A stretch of 39,558 nt of DNA from an uncultured Acidobacteriota bacterium (GCA_902825985.1 CADEDC010000055.1:1-39558); one strand, 5' to 3'. Numbered from the stretch's first letter, positions 1-8,806 are shown. Numbers and translations are program-made. Notes: generated from the sequence alone by a model not told the origin.

Positions 1-66
<66 letters not shown>

Positions 67-86
67 CCTCCCGAGGAGATGTCTGC

Positions 87-860
87 GTGATCCGCCTCGC
101 GAAGTCAGTGCTCGGTGCATGCGCTGGCACCATCGGCTGTGAACTGGTGCCGCGCTGGCGCGTCGATCGACTGTCGCTGGCGCGTCACCTCGCCGCGATT
201 TTCGAGAAGTATCAGGTCGATGTCGTCTTCGATGTCGGCGCCAATCAGGGACAGTACTACGAGTTCCTGCGGGAGGACGTCCGCTACCGGGGCCTCGTCG
301 TGTCGTTCGAGCCCATCCCCGAACTGGCCGCACGCCTCACCGCCCGGGCGGCGCGCACCGCGCGTTGGCAGGTGCAGAATTGCGCCCTCGGCCGGGTCGA
401 GGAAAGCCGGGCCTTCAACATCATGGAAGGCTCCGAACTCAGCTCGTTCAAGGCACCGGATTCCTCGCACGTACCCGAGCTGAGTCAATGGAACCGCGTC
501 GCCCGCGTCGAGCAGGTGGCGGTTCGCCGCCTGGACGACGTGTGGCCGGCCCTGAAGGCGTCGCATGGGGTGTCGCGGCCGTTCTTGAAGCTCGACACGC
601 AGGGGTTCGATGCCGAGGTGGTGGGCGGCGCCGGAACGGTGCTGCCGCAATTCGTCGGCCTGCAGTCCGAAGTCCACGTGCTGCCGCTCTACCAGCAGTC
701 GGCGCGCTACCTCGACGAGATCGCGCACTTCGAAGCACTCGGATTGAGTGTCACGGGTCTGTTCGTCGTGTCGTCCGATTCGAGCCTGCGGGCCATCGAG
801 TTCGACTGCGTGATGCTCGGCGCCGCCGCCCTGCAGCCGCAGCCCGCGCCCGACCGCTGA
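87..860 (+). CDS. FkbM family SAM-dependent methyltransferase
   Basis: This is a 257-residue class I methyltransferase. The SAM-binding glycine motif is seen as VFDVGANQGQY near residues 48-58, the following acidic strand as VSFEPIP, and the family signature LKLDTQGFDAEVVGGAG near residue 167. FkbM relatives O-methylate sugars, lipids or secondary metabolites; the substrate here cannot be told because no polysaccharide or secondary-metabolite genes adjoin it. The GTG start at 87 is chosen because GAGGAG (73-78) lies 8 bases upstream; an ATG at 79 is out of frame and stops at once. It begins 20 bases after the tRNA and is followed after 24 bases by the molybdoenzyme gene on the same strand. 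Confidence 0.88.
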   Translation: MIRLAKSVLGACAGTIGCELVPRWRVDRLSLARHLAAIFEKYQVDVVFDVGANQGQYYEFLREDVRYRGLVVSFEPIPELAARLTARAARTARWQVQNCALGRVEESRAFNIMEGSELSSFKAPDSSHVPELSQWNRVARVEQVAVRRLDDVWPALKASHGVSRPFLKLDTQGFDAEVVGGAGTVLPQFVGLQSEVHVLPLYQQSARYLDEIAHFEALGLSVTGLFVVSSDSSLRAIEFDCVMLGAAALQPQPAPDR

Positions 861-884
861 GCGCCCGCCGACACTCCGAGGGCC

Positions 885-2939
885 ATGGCAGAACCCGGCC
901 TCGCACCCGAGATCGCGCACATTCGTGGCGCCTGCGGCCATGACTGCCCAGACACGTGCGGCTGGGTCGTCGGCGTGCGCGACGGCGTGGCGCAGTCGCT
1001 CGTCGGTGACCCCACGCACCCATTCACGCGCGGCACCCTGTGCGCGAAGGTGAATCACTACCTCGAACGGGTCTACCATCCCGACCGCGTCCTCCATCCG
1101 CTGAAGCGCGTCGGCGCCAAGGGGGAAGGCCGGTTCACCCGCGTCACCTGGAACGAGGCACTGACCGACATCGCGGCGCGCTGGCTCGCTATCGCGGACC
1201 GGCATGGCGCGGAAGCCATTCTCCCGTACAGCTCGGCCGGCGTGCAGGGCCTGATTCAACAGGCCTCGCTCGACATGCGCCTCTTCGGATCGATGGGCTG
1301 CAGTGCCCTCGATCGCAACATCTGCGGCGCCGTGGCCTCCGCCGGCATGGCGGCGACGCTCGGCGTCGGCTCCGGCATCGATCCGGAGGCGATCGTCCAC
1401 AGCCGCTTCATCGTGTTGTGGGGCACCAACACGATCGTCACGAATCTGCACTACTGGCCGCTCGTCCGCGCGGCCCGCGAGCGCGGTGCGACGGTCGTGG
1501 TCGTCGATCCCGTGCGCACGCGCACGGCGGAGGCGGCCGACTGCCACCTCGCCATCCGTCCCGGCAGCGATGCGACGCTGGCCCTCGCGATGATGCACGT
1601 GATCGTCCGTGACGGACTGGTCGACCACGACTACGTCACGCAGCATGCGGTGGGCTACGACGCGCTCGTCGAGCGCGTGCGCGACTACGCCCCGGCGGCG
1701 GTGGCCGATGCCGTCGGCCTCGCGGCCGAGGCGATCGAGCGCTTCGCACGCGCGTATGCGACGACGCAGCCGTCGCTGCTGCGGCCGTTGATTGGCCTCG
1801 AACATCACCGCAACGGCGCCATGCAGTTCCGCACGATCGCCTGCCTGCCGGTGCTCACCGGGGCCTGGCGGCATCGCGGCGGCGGACTCGCGCGGTCGAC
1901 GCACGCGCTGCAGTTCGCCGCACTCGACATGGATGCCGTGCTGCGGCCGGACGTCTGGACGCCCGGCGTTCGCGTGCTGAACATGCGCGACCTCGGTCGC
2001 GATCTGTGCGACACCGCCCTGGCGCCGCCGGTGCAGGCACTGATGGTCTACGGCGCCAATCCGGCGGTCACCATCCCGAATCAGAACCGGGTTCTGGACG
2101 GACTGCGGCGCGACGACCTGTTCACCGTCGTCCACGATCTGTTCGTCACCGACACCGCCCGCTTCGCCGACTACGTCCTGCCGGCGACGAGCCAGATCGA
2201 GCACCTGGACCTGTCTCCGGCCTGGGGCCACCTCTATCTGGCGCTGAACCGGCCCGCCATCCCACCGCGCGGCGAGTCGCTCTGCAACACGGAGCTGTTT
2301 CGCCGGCTGGCGCACGCGCTCGGCCGGACCGAGCCCTGGCTGTTCGACCGCGACGACAGCATGGTGCGCGCGGCGCTGGCCAGCGGTCATCCCTGGCTCG
2401 CGGGCATCACCTACGACCGTCTGTGGAACGACGGCTTCGCGCGGCTGCAGGCGCCCGCGGACTGGCGACCGTTTGCAACGGGAGGGTTTCCGACACGCTC
2501 CGGGAAGGCCGAACTCTACTCGGAGCCGCTGCGCGAGCAGGGACTGGACCCGCTGCCGGCGGGCAACCGGCCGACCGGCACCGGCCTCCAGCTCATCTCG
2601 GGCAAGGCGCTGCACTTCCTCAACTCGGGTTACAGCCACATCGAGCGCCACCGCTCGCGCAACGGCACGCTCTACATCGAGCTGCATGCCGACGACGCAC
2701 GGACGCGGGGCGTCGTCACCGGCGCAGTCGTGCGGGTGTGGAGTGATGTCGGTGAGGTGCAGGCGGTCTGCCAGGTGTCGGATCGGGTCCGCCCGGGCGT
2801 CGTCTGGATGCCGTTCGGCGGTCTGACCGATGCAGGCGGCGCCGCGCGGTCGGTGAATGCCCTTACGGCGGAGGCGCCCACCGACTGGGGCGGCGGCACC
2901 GGCTACTACGATACGTTCGTCGAGGTGGCGCCGGTCTGA
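885..2939 (+). CDS. Molybdopterin-dependent oxidoreductase (DMSO reductase superfamily)
   Basis: This 684-residue protein has the fold order of bis-MGD enzymes (COG0243 type). An N-terminal iron-sulfur motif has Cys17, Cys21, Cys25 and Cys53 (CX3CX3CX27C, matching a [4Fe-4S] cluster). It is followed by the Mo-cofactor core, with CSALDRNICG near residue 140 where the family places its metal ligand, strand LWGTNTIVTN, and VVDPVRTRTAEAAD. A C-terminal dinucleotide-binding domain is seen as LISGKALHFLNSGYS and DARTRGVVTGAVVRVWSDVGEV. No Tat or Sec signal precedes the cluster, so it is probably cytoplasmic. No electron-transfer or membrane subunit is encoded beside it, so it may be a stand-alone enzyme. 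Physiological substrate unknown. Start at the ATG with GAGGG just upstream. Confidence 0.87.
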   Translation: MAEPGLAPEIAHIRGACGHDCPDTCGWVVGVRDGVAQSLVGDPTHPFTRGTLCAKVNHYLERVYHPDRVLHPLKRVGAKGEGRFTRVTWNEALTDIAARWLAIADRHGAEAILPYSSAGVQGLIQQASLDMRLFGSMGCSALDRNICGAVASAGMAATLGVGSGIDPEAIVHSRFIVLWGTNTIVTNLHYWPLVRAARERGATVVVVDPVRTRTAEAADCHLAIRPGSDATLALAMMHVIVRDGLVDHDYVTQHAVGYDALVERVRDYAPAAVADAVGLAAEAIERFARAYATTQPSLLRPLIGLEHHRNGAMQFRTIACLPVLTGAWRHRGGGLARSTHALQFAALDMDAVLRPDVWTPGVRVLNMRDLGRDLCDTALAPPVQALMVYGANPAVTIPNQNRVLDGLRRDDLFTVVHDLFVTDTARFADYVLPATSQIEHLDLSPAWGHLYLALNRPAIPPRGESLCNTELFRRLAHALGRTEPWLFDRDDSMVRAALASGHPWLAGITYDRLWNDGFARLQAPADWRPFATGGFPTRSGKAELYSEPLREQGLDPLPAGNRPTGTGLQLISGKALHFLNSGYSHIERHRSRNGTLYIELHADDARTRGVVTGAVVRVWSDVGEVQAVCQVSDRVRPGVVWMPFGGLTDAGGAARSVNALTAEAPTDWGGGTGYYDTFVEVAPV

Positions 2940-2946
2940 CCGGCGC
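2928..2946 (+). terminator. Hairpin over the stop codon of the molybdoenzyme gene
   Basis: A perfect 7-bp inverted repeat GCGCCGG/CCGGCGC encloses the loop TCTGA, which contains the stop codon. It lies between two convergent genes. No T-run follows, so function as an intrinsic terminator is inference. Confidence 0.35.
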
Positions 2947-2980
2947 GGGGATCGCAGCCAGCCGGCCGCACCGCGATTGG

Positions 2981-3817
2981 CTAGTCCGTGACCGTCGCGT
3001 CTTCGAGGATCGCGTCGTAGGCGTAGCCGGCGCCGAAGTCCTTCTTCAAAGCCAGCACACCCTTGACCGTCACCACGTCGCCGACCCGTACTGCTGGTGC
3101 GCTGGCGCTGGTGGTAATCGTCAGATCGTGCGTCTGCGTGTCGGCGGACCCCGATCCGTCCTGGACGTGCAGCCAGTTGCGATCGAGGATGCCGGCGTTG
3201 AACTTGACCACGGTACCGCGAACGACAACGGACCTGCCGGACAGTTCGGCACGCCGCGTAAGGACATCGGCGATCGAGAGGCCGCCGGCCGGCGGCGCCA
3301 GCTTGGCGATCGGCGGCCCTGCCGGTGCCGCAGCCGGCGCCTCGCCGCTGCCGTGGCTGTTCAGCGGCGCCATCGGTGGCGGCGCCGGCGCCCGGCTCGG
3401 CGGCGCCAGTGTGTCGCCCTTGTGCGCCACGTCCGACGCGAAATACAGCAGCGGAAAGCTGCGGCTCAAACTCGGGCTCTTGAAGTCGTGCATCGTCATC
3501 GAGACGGCAACCGACAGTTCCTCGCCGACGGTGGCCGGGAACTGACGCGCCGCCACCCACACCTCGTCGGCCTCCCGTTTCAGGCGCACGTAGGTGTAGC
3601 CGCCGCCATCGAACGCCTCGGCCACGGTACCTTTCAGGATGGCTTCGTCAGGTGCGGCGGCTGCTGGAGTGAGCGGTGGTGTCGCGCCGGCATCGGGCGC
3701 GCCGGCGGTCTGGCCGCCGGCCGCCGCTGACGTGTCAGGCGCGGCATCGCGCGGCGTCGGACTGCAGCCCAGGACGCAGACGAGGCCGGCCGCGAGGAAC
3801 GGGACATGTGCACGCAT
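2981..3817 (-). CDS. Lipoprotein with two OB-fold-like domains (NrfJ-like N-terminal part)
   Basis: This 278-residue protein has a lipoprotein signal (lipobox VLGC, Cys18), then an Ala/Pro linker. Domain 1 (about 59-130) has the pattern GTVAEAFDGGGYTYVRL, EVWVAA, MTMHDFKSPSLSRSFPLLYF. That pattern resembles the small periplasmic NrfJ-type accessory proteins of nitrite reductase clusters, from memory and without a search. Domain 2 (about 178-278) is OB-fold-like: GRSVVVRGTVV, NWLHVQDGSG, VRVGDVVTVKGVLAL. The product is expected to be anchored in the cell envelope. The start is set by the lipobox and by a TACAAT hexamer 6 bases upstream of the ATG, with no Shine-Dalgarno site. nrfHA lies 32 kb away, so a functional link is only a suggestion. 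Confidence 0.78.
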   Translation of the reverse strand: MRAHVPFLAAGLVCVLGCSPTPRDAAPDTSAAAGGQTAGAPDAGATPPLTPAAAAPDEAILKGTVAEAFDGGGYTYVRLKREADEVWVAARQFPATVGEELSVAVSMTMHDFKSPSLSRSFPLLYFASDVAHKGDTLAPPSRAPAPPPMAPLNSHGSGEAPAAAPAGPPIAKLAPPAGGLSIADVLTRRAELSGRSVVVRGTVVKFNAGILDRNWLHVQDGSGSADTQTHDLTITTSASAPAVRVGDVVTVKGVLALKKDFGAGYAYDAILEDATVTD

Positions 3818-3823
3818 GCCGCG

Positions 3824-3829
3824 ATTGTA
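3824..3829 (-). promoter_or_regulatory. -10 element TACAAT, 6 bases before the lipoprotein start
   Basis: Read on the minus strand, TACAAT (5 of 6 matches to TATAAT) ends 6 bases before the ATG at 3817. Transcription would start at or next to the A of the ATG, giving a leaderless message. No clear -35 is seen at 17-18 bases. Confidence 0.45.
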
Positions 3830-3843
3830 GTCCCGGCAGGGTC

Positions 3844-4902
3844 TCACCGCGCAGCGACGGATCCGTCGGCAATCACGCGATTGCGGAGCGTGCCGAGCCG
3901 CTCGATCGTGATCTCGATCGTGTCGCCCGCCTTCAGCGGCACCACGGGCGCCGGCACACCCGTCTGGAAGACGTCGCCGGTCTCGAGTGTCATACGGCGC
4001 GAGACGTAGGCGATGATCTGCGGGATCTTGAACGTCATGAACTTCGTGTTCGGGTTCGGCATCGGCGACGGTTGCCCGTTGATGGTCGCCGACAGCGCCA
4101 GGTTCTGCGGATCCGGGATGTCTTCCTTCAGCGTGAGATAGGGACCGCAGGGCGAGAAGGTATCGAGCCCCTTGTCGAACGTCGCCCCCTGCGTCGGATG
4201 CGTCCCTTGCGCGAGGTCGCGCGACGACACATCGTTGCAGATCATGTAGCCGAAGACGTAGTCGAAGGCGCGCGCCTCGCTGACCTGCTTCGCCCGCTGG
4301 TTGATGACCAGCGACAGCTCGGGCTCGTGGACGCCGCGCGTCACCAGCCCCGCCAGATCGATGACCTCGCCATGCCCCGTCAGTGACGCGACCGACTTGA
4401 AGAACGAGCTCGGGAACTTCGGGTTCGCCAGATCGCCTTCGCGCGGATAGTTGCCGGCAAAGCCGTAGATCTTCGACGGGTTGGTGACCGGCGCCAGGAA
4501 CTTCACGGCGGTGTGCGGGTAGAAGACCCGGTGCTGACCGCCGGGGTCCTGCAGGCCGCCCTTCGACTTCAGCGCCACCAGGGTCTGGTAGACCTGCCGG
4601 ATCGCCGTCGTCGCCCGCGTGCCGGCGCCGGCAAGCGTCCGCATGTCGGCCGGGATGTAGGGCAGGCTCTGGGCCTCGGGCGCCTTCGCCGCGAGCAGAT
4701 AGCGGATGCCGTTGTGGACATCGAGCAGGTCGTTTTCGCCGTTGCCGGCGGTGGCGGCGAGCCGCGGCTCGCCGTTCACCTCGACGGTCGCCAGCCGGAA
4801 GGTGGCCGCCGGCGCCTGTGCACGAGCGGCCGGACCGTGCCACACCACGAACGCCGCCGCGATGATCGCGCCAGCCACACCGAAACGCGGGAAGGGCCTC
4901 AT
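3844..4902 (-). CDS. Exported fumarylacetoacetate hydrolase family protein
   Basis: This 352-residue protein starts with a Sec-type signal (MRPFPRFGVAGAIIAAAF, cleavage expected after ARAQA). It continues with an N-terminal segment and a C-terminal FAH catalytic domain: KIYGFAGNYPREGD, the metal-binding pair in HEPELSLVI, and YMICNDVSSRDLAQ with its Asp. FAH enzymes cleave C-C bonds or hydrate/decarboxylate keto-acids with a divalent metal and are usually cytoplasmic, so an exported member is unusual. Upstream in-frame starts exist (ATG 4911, TTG 4938). ATG 4902 is preferred because a TTGACA-17-TATCAT promoter places the transcript start at about 4903. It lies 26 bases before the downstream lipoprotein gene. 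Substrate unknown. Confidence 0.85.
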   Translation of the reverse strand: MRPFPRFGVAGAIIAAAFVVWHGPAARAQAPAATFRLATVEVNGEPRLAATAGNGENDLLDVHNGIRYLLAAKAPEAQSLPYIPADMRTLAGAGTRATTAIRQVYQTLVALKSKGGLQDPGGQHRVFYPHTAVKFLAPVTNPSKIYGFAGNYPREGDLANPKFPSSFFKSVASLTGHGEVIDLAGLVTRGVHEPELSLVINQRAKQVSEARAFDYVFGYMICNDVSSRDLAQGTHPTQGATFDKGLDTFSPCGPYLTLKEDIPDPQNLALSATINGQPSPMPNPNTKFMTFKIPQIIAYVSRRMTLETGDVFQTGVPAPVVPLKAGDTIEITIERLGTLRNRVIADGSVAAR

Positions 4903-4909
4903 GGCCGGC

Positions 4910-4938
4910 ATGATAGGAACCCATGGCGGCCGTGTCAA
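4910..4938 (-). promoter_or_regulatory. Near-consensus sigma70 promoter of the FAH-family gene
   Basis: On the minus strand TTGACA (4938-4933), a 17-base spacer and TATCAT (4915-4910) form a promoter with 11 of 12 consensus bases. The expected start is about 4903, directly at the ATG at 4902, so the message would be leaderless. The -35 lies inside the tandem repeat 4924-4973. Confidence 0.7.
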
Positions 4939-4973
4939 TCGCGCCGTCTGGCGGCCATGTCAATCGCGCCGTC
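4924..4973. repeat. Tandem 25-bp direct repeat, two copies
   Basis: Bases 4924-4948 and 4949-4973 are the same 25-bp unit, with a single difference (G at one position, A in the other copy). Each copy carries TTGACA on the minus strand (4938-4933 and 4963-4958). It sits between the divergent FAH-family and N-acetyltransferase genes. Confidence 0.95.
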
Positions 4974-5051
4974 GCACCGGACCGCCATCCATGCCACGAT
5001 GGTCGGGATGGCCGTCGCCGAGCTGGCGGCGTGTGTCCTCGAGGTGCTCGC

Positions 5052-5879
5052 GTGATTGATCTGGATGCCTATTTCCGCCGCATCGGCTACGACGGCCCGG
5101 CGCCTCCGGTTCTCGAGACGCTCGATGCGATCATGGAGGCGCACGTCCGGGCCGTGCCGTTCGAGAACCTGGATGTCCTGCTCGGCCACGGTGTGAGCCT
5201 GGCGCCCGACGCGCTGCAGGACAAGCTGGTCGCACGGCGCCGCGGCGGCTACTGCTTCGAGCAGAACGGCCTGCTGCTGCTCGTGCTGCAGGCCCTCGGC
5301 TTCACCGTCGCACCGCTGAGTGCGCGCGTGCGCTACCAGCGGCCGCGCGACTTCACGCCGCCGCGTACGCACCTGTTCCTGCGCGTCACGATCGCGGGAG
5401 TGCCATGGGCCGCTGACGTCGGCGTCGGCAGCATGTCGCTGACGTCGCCGATCCGCTTGGACGTCGAGGCCGAACAGGCAACCCGCCACGAGTCACGGCG
5501 GATCCGCTGGGAGGACGGACGCTTCTTCCACCAGGTGCGTCTCGGCGGCGACTGGCATGATGTGCTCGAGTTCACGGGGGAGGAGATGCCGCCGATCGAT
5601 CGCGAGCTGGCGAACTGGTACACCAGCGCTCACCCGCAGTCGCACTTCCGGCATCGGCTGGTGGTGGCGCGTGCCCTTCGGGATGGCGGCCGCATCGCGC
5701 TGCTGAATCGCGAGGTCAGCGTCCGCGATCGGCAGGGTGTGGCGGCGACACGCGAGCTCGCCACCCCGGACGCCCTGCTCGACGTCCTGGCACGCGACTT
5801 CGGGCTGCGGTTGCCGCGGGACACGCGCTTCCCCGACGACGTGCTCGGCTGGGCGTCGCCTGCGGCCTCTACGGATTGA
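5052..5879 (+). CDS. nat: Arylamine N-acetyltransferase
   Basis: This 275-residue protein has the usual length of bacterial NAT enzymes, which move acetyl from acetyl-CoA to arylamines and hydrazines through a cysteine intermediate. The complete catalytic triad is present at the expected spacing: Cys68 in RRGGYCFEQN, His107 in PRTHLFLRV and Asp122 in WAADVGVGS. The N-terminal PFENLDVLLG motif is also typical. The GTG start at 5052 fits the family N-terminus (IDLDAYFRRIGY); longer in-frame starts add sequence unlike NAT. Its 3' end overlaps the convergent BACON-repeat gene by 11 bases. Cytoplasmic; probably detoxification or aromatic-amine metabolism. Confidence 0.93.
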   Translation: MIDLDAYFRRIGYDGPAPPVLETLDAIMEAHVRAVPFENLDVLLGHGVSLAPDALQDKLVARRRGGYCFEQNGLLLLVLQALGFTVAPLSARVRYQRPRDFTPPRTHLFLRVTIAGVPWAADVGVGSMSLTSPIRLDVEAEQATRHESRRIRWEDGRFFHQVRLGGDWHDVLEFTGEEMPPIDRELANWYTSAHPQSHFRHRLVVARALRDGGRIALLNREVSVRDRQGVAATRELATPDALLDVLARDFGLRLPRDTRFPDDVLGWASPAASTD

Positions 5880-7155
5880 CGATGCGCACGCCGCGTGGCG
5901 CGGCCGGCCCGGTGCTGGTGGCGGGCGGCGGCGGTGGCGGCGCGGCGGCCTGCGTGACGGTGAGCGACCGGTTGCCCACCGTGATCTCGCCGGTGCGCTG
6001 CGGACCAGGATTGGCCGCCACGGCATAGCTGACCCAGCCGCTGCCGGCGCCGGCCGAGCCGGTGATCGTGAGCCAGTCCACCACGCTCTTCGCCGTCCAC
6101 GTGCACCCGCTCGCGGCCGTCACGGCAACCGCGCCGGTCGAGGCCGACGCCGCCGCTGATGCGGCGGTCACCGACAGCTCCACGTCGCATTCCGGCGGCG
6201 TCGTGCCGCCGGTTCCGGCCTGCGTCACGGTGATGGATCGTCCGGCGACCGTTATCGTACCGGTGCGCGCCGCGCTGCCGGAATTCGCCGACACCTGGTA
6301 TGAGACGAAGCCAGAGCCGGTTCCGCTCGCCGACGTGATCGTGATCCAGCTCGTAGTGCTGGCGGCCGACCAGGCGCAGCCATCGGCGGCCGTGACCGAC
6401 AGCGATGCCGAGGTCGGAGCGGCGCCCAGGGACGGCGCCGTCGGCGAGACGGAGTACGTGCAGCTCGTTGCGACGGCCGCCGCCTGGGTCACCCGCGCGG
6501 TCTGTCCGTTCACCGTGATCGTCGCGGTGCGCGGCGTCGTCCGGCTGCTCGGATTGGCGGTCGCCAGGACGTAGCCGAAGCCGGTGCCGCTGCCCGTGCC
6601 GATGCGCAGCCATCCCGCGCTGGACGAGGCCGTCCACGAGCAGCCGCCATCCGCGTTGACCGTCAGCGACACCAGTCCGCCGGCCGCCGGCACCGTCTGG
6701 GTGGCCGGCGACAGTGCATACGTGCACACGGTCGGCGGCGGTTCCGGAGGCGGCGCCGGGGGTGGCGAGAACATGAAGGACGGTGACAGATCGCTGGCCT
6801 CGCTGCCACCGGGCCCGATCGCCGCAACGCGGGCTTCTGACACGATGCCCGGCGAGGGGCGCGCCGACAGACTGGCGAACGGGATTCGAATCAGGCCGCC
6901 GGCATCGGGCGTCGGCTTGCCGAGGGGCGCGGTCTGAAACGGCAGCGCCGCCCCCGGCAGGAAGAACTGCGCCTCGTACTGACTGAGTACCGGCGTCCCG
7001 TCGTCGTCGACGACATCGTGGTCGGCCGAAGCCTGGAACTCCATGGCCGTGGGGTCGACGAGCGACTGCGCCGACGCCGGCGATGCGCCGAAGACCAGGC
7101 CAATGATCAGGGCCAGGGCCATCAGGCCGCTGCGTAGACGGATTGAGTCCGGCAT
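5869..7155 (-). CDS. Exported protein with three BACON-type repeats
   Basis: This 428-residue protein has a Sec signal (residues 1-30, ending ASPASAQ) and an N-terminal beta-rich segment (about 31-130) that may be fibronectin-like. A Pro-rich linker leads to three repeats of about 80 residues (144-225, 232-312, 323-402). Each repeat has the cycle C-x-W-x-A, W-[LI]-x-I, G-[ST]-G-x-[GV], RTGTITV and TVTQA, as in BACON_2 domains common in Acidobacteria. A Pro tract and a short Ala/Pro tail follow. BACON domains usually bind carbohydrate or mucin-like surfaces or act as spacers; no catalytic domain is present. The Cys near the start of each repeat and the C-x-W Cys could form disulfides. Ligand unknown. 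Confidence 0.85.
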   Translation of the reverse strand: MPDSIRLRSGLMALALIIGLVFGASPASAQSLVDPTAMEFQASADHDVVDDDGTPVLSQYEAQFFLPGAALPFQTAPLGKPTPDAGGLIRIPFASLSARPSPGIVSEARVAAIGPGGSEASDLSPSFMFSPPPAPPPEPPPTVCTYALSPATQTVPAAGGLVSLTVNADGGCSWTASSSAGWLRIGTGSGTGFGYVLATANPSSRTTPRTATITVNGQTARVTQAAAVATSCTYSVSPTAPSLGAAPTSASLSVTAADGCAWSAASTTSWITITSASGTGSGFVSYQVSANSGSAARTGTITVAGRSITVTQAGTGGTTPPECDVELSVTAASAAASASTGAVAVTAASGCTWTAKSVVDWLTITGSAGAGSGWVSYAVAANPGPQRTGEITVGNRSLTVTQAAAPPPPPPATSTGPAAPRGVRIVNP

Positions 7156-7432
7156 GGCGTCCAAATTCGCGGTTTCGATCGTGTGAGGTGGTGAACGGTT
7201 CACGCGTTGGTGTAGTGCCGGCATGCACGGCCGGCGGCCAGGCGCGTCGCTCGCCGGTCCGGGTGCAAGGTGCCGGCCAGGCGGCGACTCGGACGGCGGC
7301 GTGTCGGTCTGGTTCGCACGCCGGCCGGCGCGATGACTCAATCGAGGCACGCCGTGCCATGCTTCGCATCATCCGACCGACGCCGGCGCGCCGCGCGACG
7401 GCCGCCGCCCGCATGCTACGCTGCACGCCCTG

Positions 7433-8806
7433 ATGCCGGCCCGGTCCCCCCGCCGCTTCGGCCTGCTGCAGGCCACCGCGCTGAACATGATCAACATGAT
7501 CGGCATCGGGCCGTTCATCACGATCCCGTTGCTGATGACGGCGCTCGGTGGACCGCAGGCGGTGCTCGGCTGGCTCGTCGCCCTGGTCATCGTCGTCGCC
7601 GACGGCATGGTGTGGAGTGAACTCGGCGCCGCCATGCCAGGTTCTGGCGGGTCCTTCGGCTATCTGCGCGAGGCGTTCGGCCGCGACCGGTTCGGCCGGC
7701 TGATGGCGTTCCTGTTCGTCTGGCAGTTCGTCCTCAGCGGACCGCTCGAGATCGCCTCGGGTTACATCGGCTTCGCCAACTATCTCGGCTACCTCTGGCC
7801 GGGGCTGACCGGCGCGCGTGCGTGGCTGGTCGCCGCCGCGGTCGGCATCGCCAACGTCCTCCTCCTCTATCGCCATATCGGGTCGATCGCCACCATCACC
7901 GTCGCCCTCTGGATCGGCACGATGGTCACGACGCTGGCCGTGATCGCGACCGGCGCCACCCACTTCGATCCGGCGCTCGCGTTCGACGTCCCGCCAGGCG
8001 CCTTCAACCTGTCGCTCGGCCTCCTCTTCGGACTTGGCGCGGCGACCCGGATCGGCATCTACGACTACCTCGGCTACTACAACGTCTGTTACATCGGCGA
8101 CGAGGTGGCCGATCCCGGCCGGGTCATACCGCGTTCGATCGCGATCAGCACCGTCGTCGTCGCGCTGCTCTACCTGGCCATCAACCTGGCGATCGTCGGC
8201 GTCATCCCATGGCGCGAGTTCGTGCCAGCGGCCGATCACCGCGAGGCCGCCTTCATCGTGTCGGTGTTCGTGGAACGGGTCTACGGACCAGCGGTCGCGA
8301 GCGGCTTCACCGTGCTGATCCTGTGGACGGCGTTCGCCTCGGTCTTCGCGCTGCTGCTCGGCTACTCGCGGATCCCGTACGCGGCGGCCCGCGACGGCTA
8401 CTTCTTCGCCGTGTTCGGCCGGCTGCACCCGACCGGCGGCTTTCCGCACGTCTCGCTGGTGGTCCTCGGCGGAGTCGCGATCCTGGCCAGCACGTTCTCG
8501 CTCGGTCTGGTGATCGACGCGCTCATCGCGACGCGGATCCTGGTGCAGTTCATCGGCCAGATCGGCGGCCTGATCGTCCTGCGCCGGCGGCGGCCGGATC
8601 TGCCGCGGCCGTACCGGATGTGGCTGTATCCGGTGCCGGCGCTCGTCGCGCTGCTTGGCTGGTTGTTCGTCCTCGGCACCACCGACCGGCGCGTCGTCGC
8701 CTTCGGCGTCGCCGGGCTGGCGGTTGGCATGCTCGGCTTCGTCGCGTGGGCGCGGCGCCACCGCCAGTGGCCGTTTGCGGCGCCGGCGGCGTCCGGGCGG
8801 CCGTGA
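7433..8806 (+). CDS. APC superfamily amino-acid permease
   Basis: This 457-residue protein has about 12 hydrophobic segments. The first helix carries the unwound substrate-binding glycine motif (MINMIGIGPFITIPLLM), and MPGSGGSFGYLREAFG follows near residue 67, both classic for the APC (amino acid-polyamine-organocation) family. Helix 6 region: GLGAATRIGIYDYLGYYNVCYIGDEVADPGRVIPRS (motif spread over about 35 residues near position 200), with the conserved acidic/Asn residues. Sits in the inner membrane; substrate probably an amino acid or amine. Region 7156-7432 before it is shared with the divergent BACON-repeat gene; a TACGCT hexamer at 7417-7422 is a possible -10. The FHA-phosphatase gene follows after 61 bases on the same strand. 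Confidence 0.9.
   Translation: MPARSPRRFGLLQATALNMINMIGIGPFITIPLLMTALGGPQAVLGWLVALVIVVADGMVWSELGAAMPGSGGSFGYLREAFGRDRFGRLMAFLFVWQFVLSGPLEIASGYIGFANYLGYLWPGLTGARAWLVAAAVGIANVLLLYRHIGSIATITVALWIGTMVTTLAVIATGATHFDPALAFDVPPGAFNLSLGLLFGLGAATRIGIYDYLGYYNVCYIGDEVADPGRVIPRSIAISTVVVALLYLAINLAIVGVIPWREFVPAADHREAAFIVSVFVERVYGPAVASGFTVLILWTAFASVFALLLGYSRIPYAAARDGYFFAVFGRLHPTGGFPHVSLVVLGGVAILASTFSLGLVIDALIATRILVQFIGQIGGLIVLRRRRPDLPRPYRMWLYPVPALVALLGWLFVLGTTDRRVVAFGVAGLAVGMLGFVAWARRHRQWPFAAPAASGRP

Noticed and set aside
105..3560. Open minus-strand frame of 1151 codons opposite the FkbM and molybdoenzyme genes
   Set aside because: It is antisense to two genes with clear motifs and its product is Arg/Gly/His-rich with no domain. 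Long antisense frames are expected in DNA this rich in GC.
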